A stretch of 5,318 nucleotides of DNA from Acidobacteriota bacterium (lineage in GTDB: Bacteria; Acidobacteriota; Terriglobia; Terriglobales; Acidobacteriaceae): assembly GCA_003224995.1 (NCBI GenBank), contig QIAI01000005.1:6638-11955 (forward strand), given 5' to 3'. Positions 5,051 through 5,318 of the stretch are shown here, piece by piece. The notes beneath the pieces are model-generated. The model ran no database searches, was not told the DNA's origin, and worked only from the letters and a program-made list of their open reading frames with translations. Every line of letters starts with the position of its first letter. Position 1 is the first letter of the stretch. The position numbers and the translations under genes are program-made.

Positions 5051-5318
5051 TCAGGTGTAACTCAGCACCAGGCCACGGACGATCAGAAACCATCCATCCA
5101 CCAGCACGAACAGCAGCAACTTGAAAGGCAGCGAGATCACCGTGGGCGACAACATCGACATCCCCATCGCCAGCAGAATGTTCGCAATCACCATGTCCAC
5201 CACAATGAAAGGCACAAACAAAAGAAATCCTACTTCGAAGGCTTCCTTCAGCTGGCTGGTAACAAATGATGGAATCAGCACCTGGAAATCTTCCTTGTCC
5301 GGTCGATTCACGGGTGGG
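5051..5318 (-). CDS. sctR: SctR, T3SS export gate protein (C-terminal part, 5' end outside window)
   Basis: This is the C-terminal 88 residues of SctR (FliP/YscR/HrcR family), an inner-membrane protein that forms the pentameric core of the export gate with SctS and SctT. The frame stays open to the window edge, so the start is missing. A GTG at 5309-5311 can be read as a start but sits inside the conserved domain and is an internal valine. Visible family marks are the segment around IPSFVTSQLKEAFEVGF, two hydrophobic helices, the MGMSMLSP turn, and the ending ISLPFKLLLFVLVDGW followed by a short tail. The family is usually a little over 200 residues, so roughly 60% is missing. The TGA stop (5051-5053) overlaps the ribosome binding site of sctS, whose ATG is 10 nt further on. 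Assignment to SctR is firm; injectisome rather than flagellar FliP rests on the neighbours. Confidence 0.96.
   Translation of the reverse strand, partial: PPVNRPDKEDFQVLIPSFVTSQLKEAFEVGFLLFVPFIVVDMVIANILLAMGMSMLSPTVISLPFKLLLFVLVDGWFLIVRGLVLSYT

Noticed and set aside
5309..5311. GTG as the start of an 86-residue protein.
   Set aside because: It is an internal valine of SctR; the conserved frame continues upstream to the window edge.
1..5318. CRISPR arrays, tRNA or rRNA genes, insertion sequences and attachment sites.
   Set aside because: No spaced direct repeats, tRNA-like cloverleaf, transposase or terminal inverted repeats were seen; the window is almost fully filled by T3SS coding sequence.

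Overview
This window is part of a non-flagellar type III secretion system (T3SS, injectisome) locus. Every gene I can support lies on the minus strand, so transcription runs from position 5318 towards position 1. The order is sctR (5' end cut by the window edge), sctS, sctT, sctU, an unrecognised small gene, a small TPR protein, a glycine-rich secreted-type protein, a second TPR protein of the SycD/LcrH chaperone type, and sctV (3' end cut by the window edge). The sctRSTU block encodes the export gate and the autoproteolytic substrate switch. SctV is the large nonameric export-gate subunit.

The organism cannot be named from this sequence. Base composition is moderately GC-rich (estimated by eye at a little under 60%). 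The genes use ATG starts and mostly good purine-rich ribosome binding sites. No metabolic, phage or mobile gene is present. The contiguous RSTU order and the chaperone and needle-type genes point to an injectisome rather than a flagellum. A soil or environmental Gram-negative, possibly from a phylum outside the classic pathogens such as Acidobacteriota, is a guess and no more.

Layout by transcription order. Positions 5318-2829: sctR, sctS, sctT and sctU, with gaps of 10, 10 and 33 nt. The stop codons of sctR and sctS are embedded in the ribosome binding site of the next gene, which suggests translational coupling. Positions 2828-752: an accessory cassette of four genes. Its centre is a 215-residue protein whose last 50 or so residues resemble the T3SS needle subunit (SctF: PrgI/YscF), but which carries a long Gly/Pro-rich N-terminal extension with a collagen-like run. 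TPR proteins flank it on both sides, consistent with dedicated chaperones. Positions 751-610: a 142-nt gap with a GC hairpin. Positions 609-1: the start of sctV.

Two points stand out. First, sctU is interrupted by an in-frame amber codon (2934-2936), and 27 further codons beyond it still encode the conserved SctU C-terminal tail. Second, the needle-like protein is far longer than any classic needle subunit and has an unusual domain layout.
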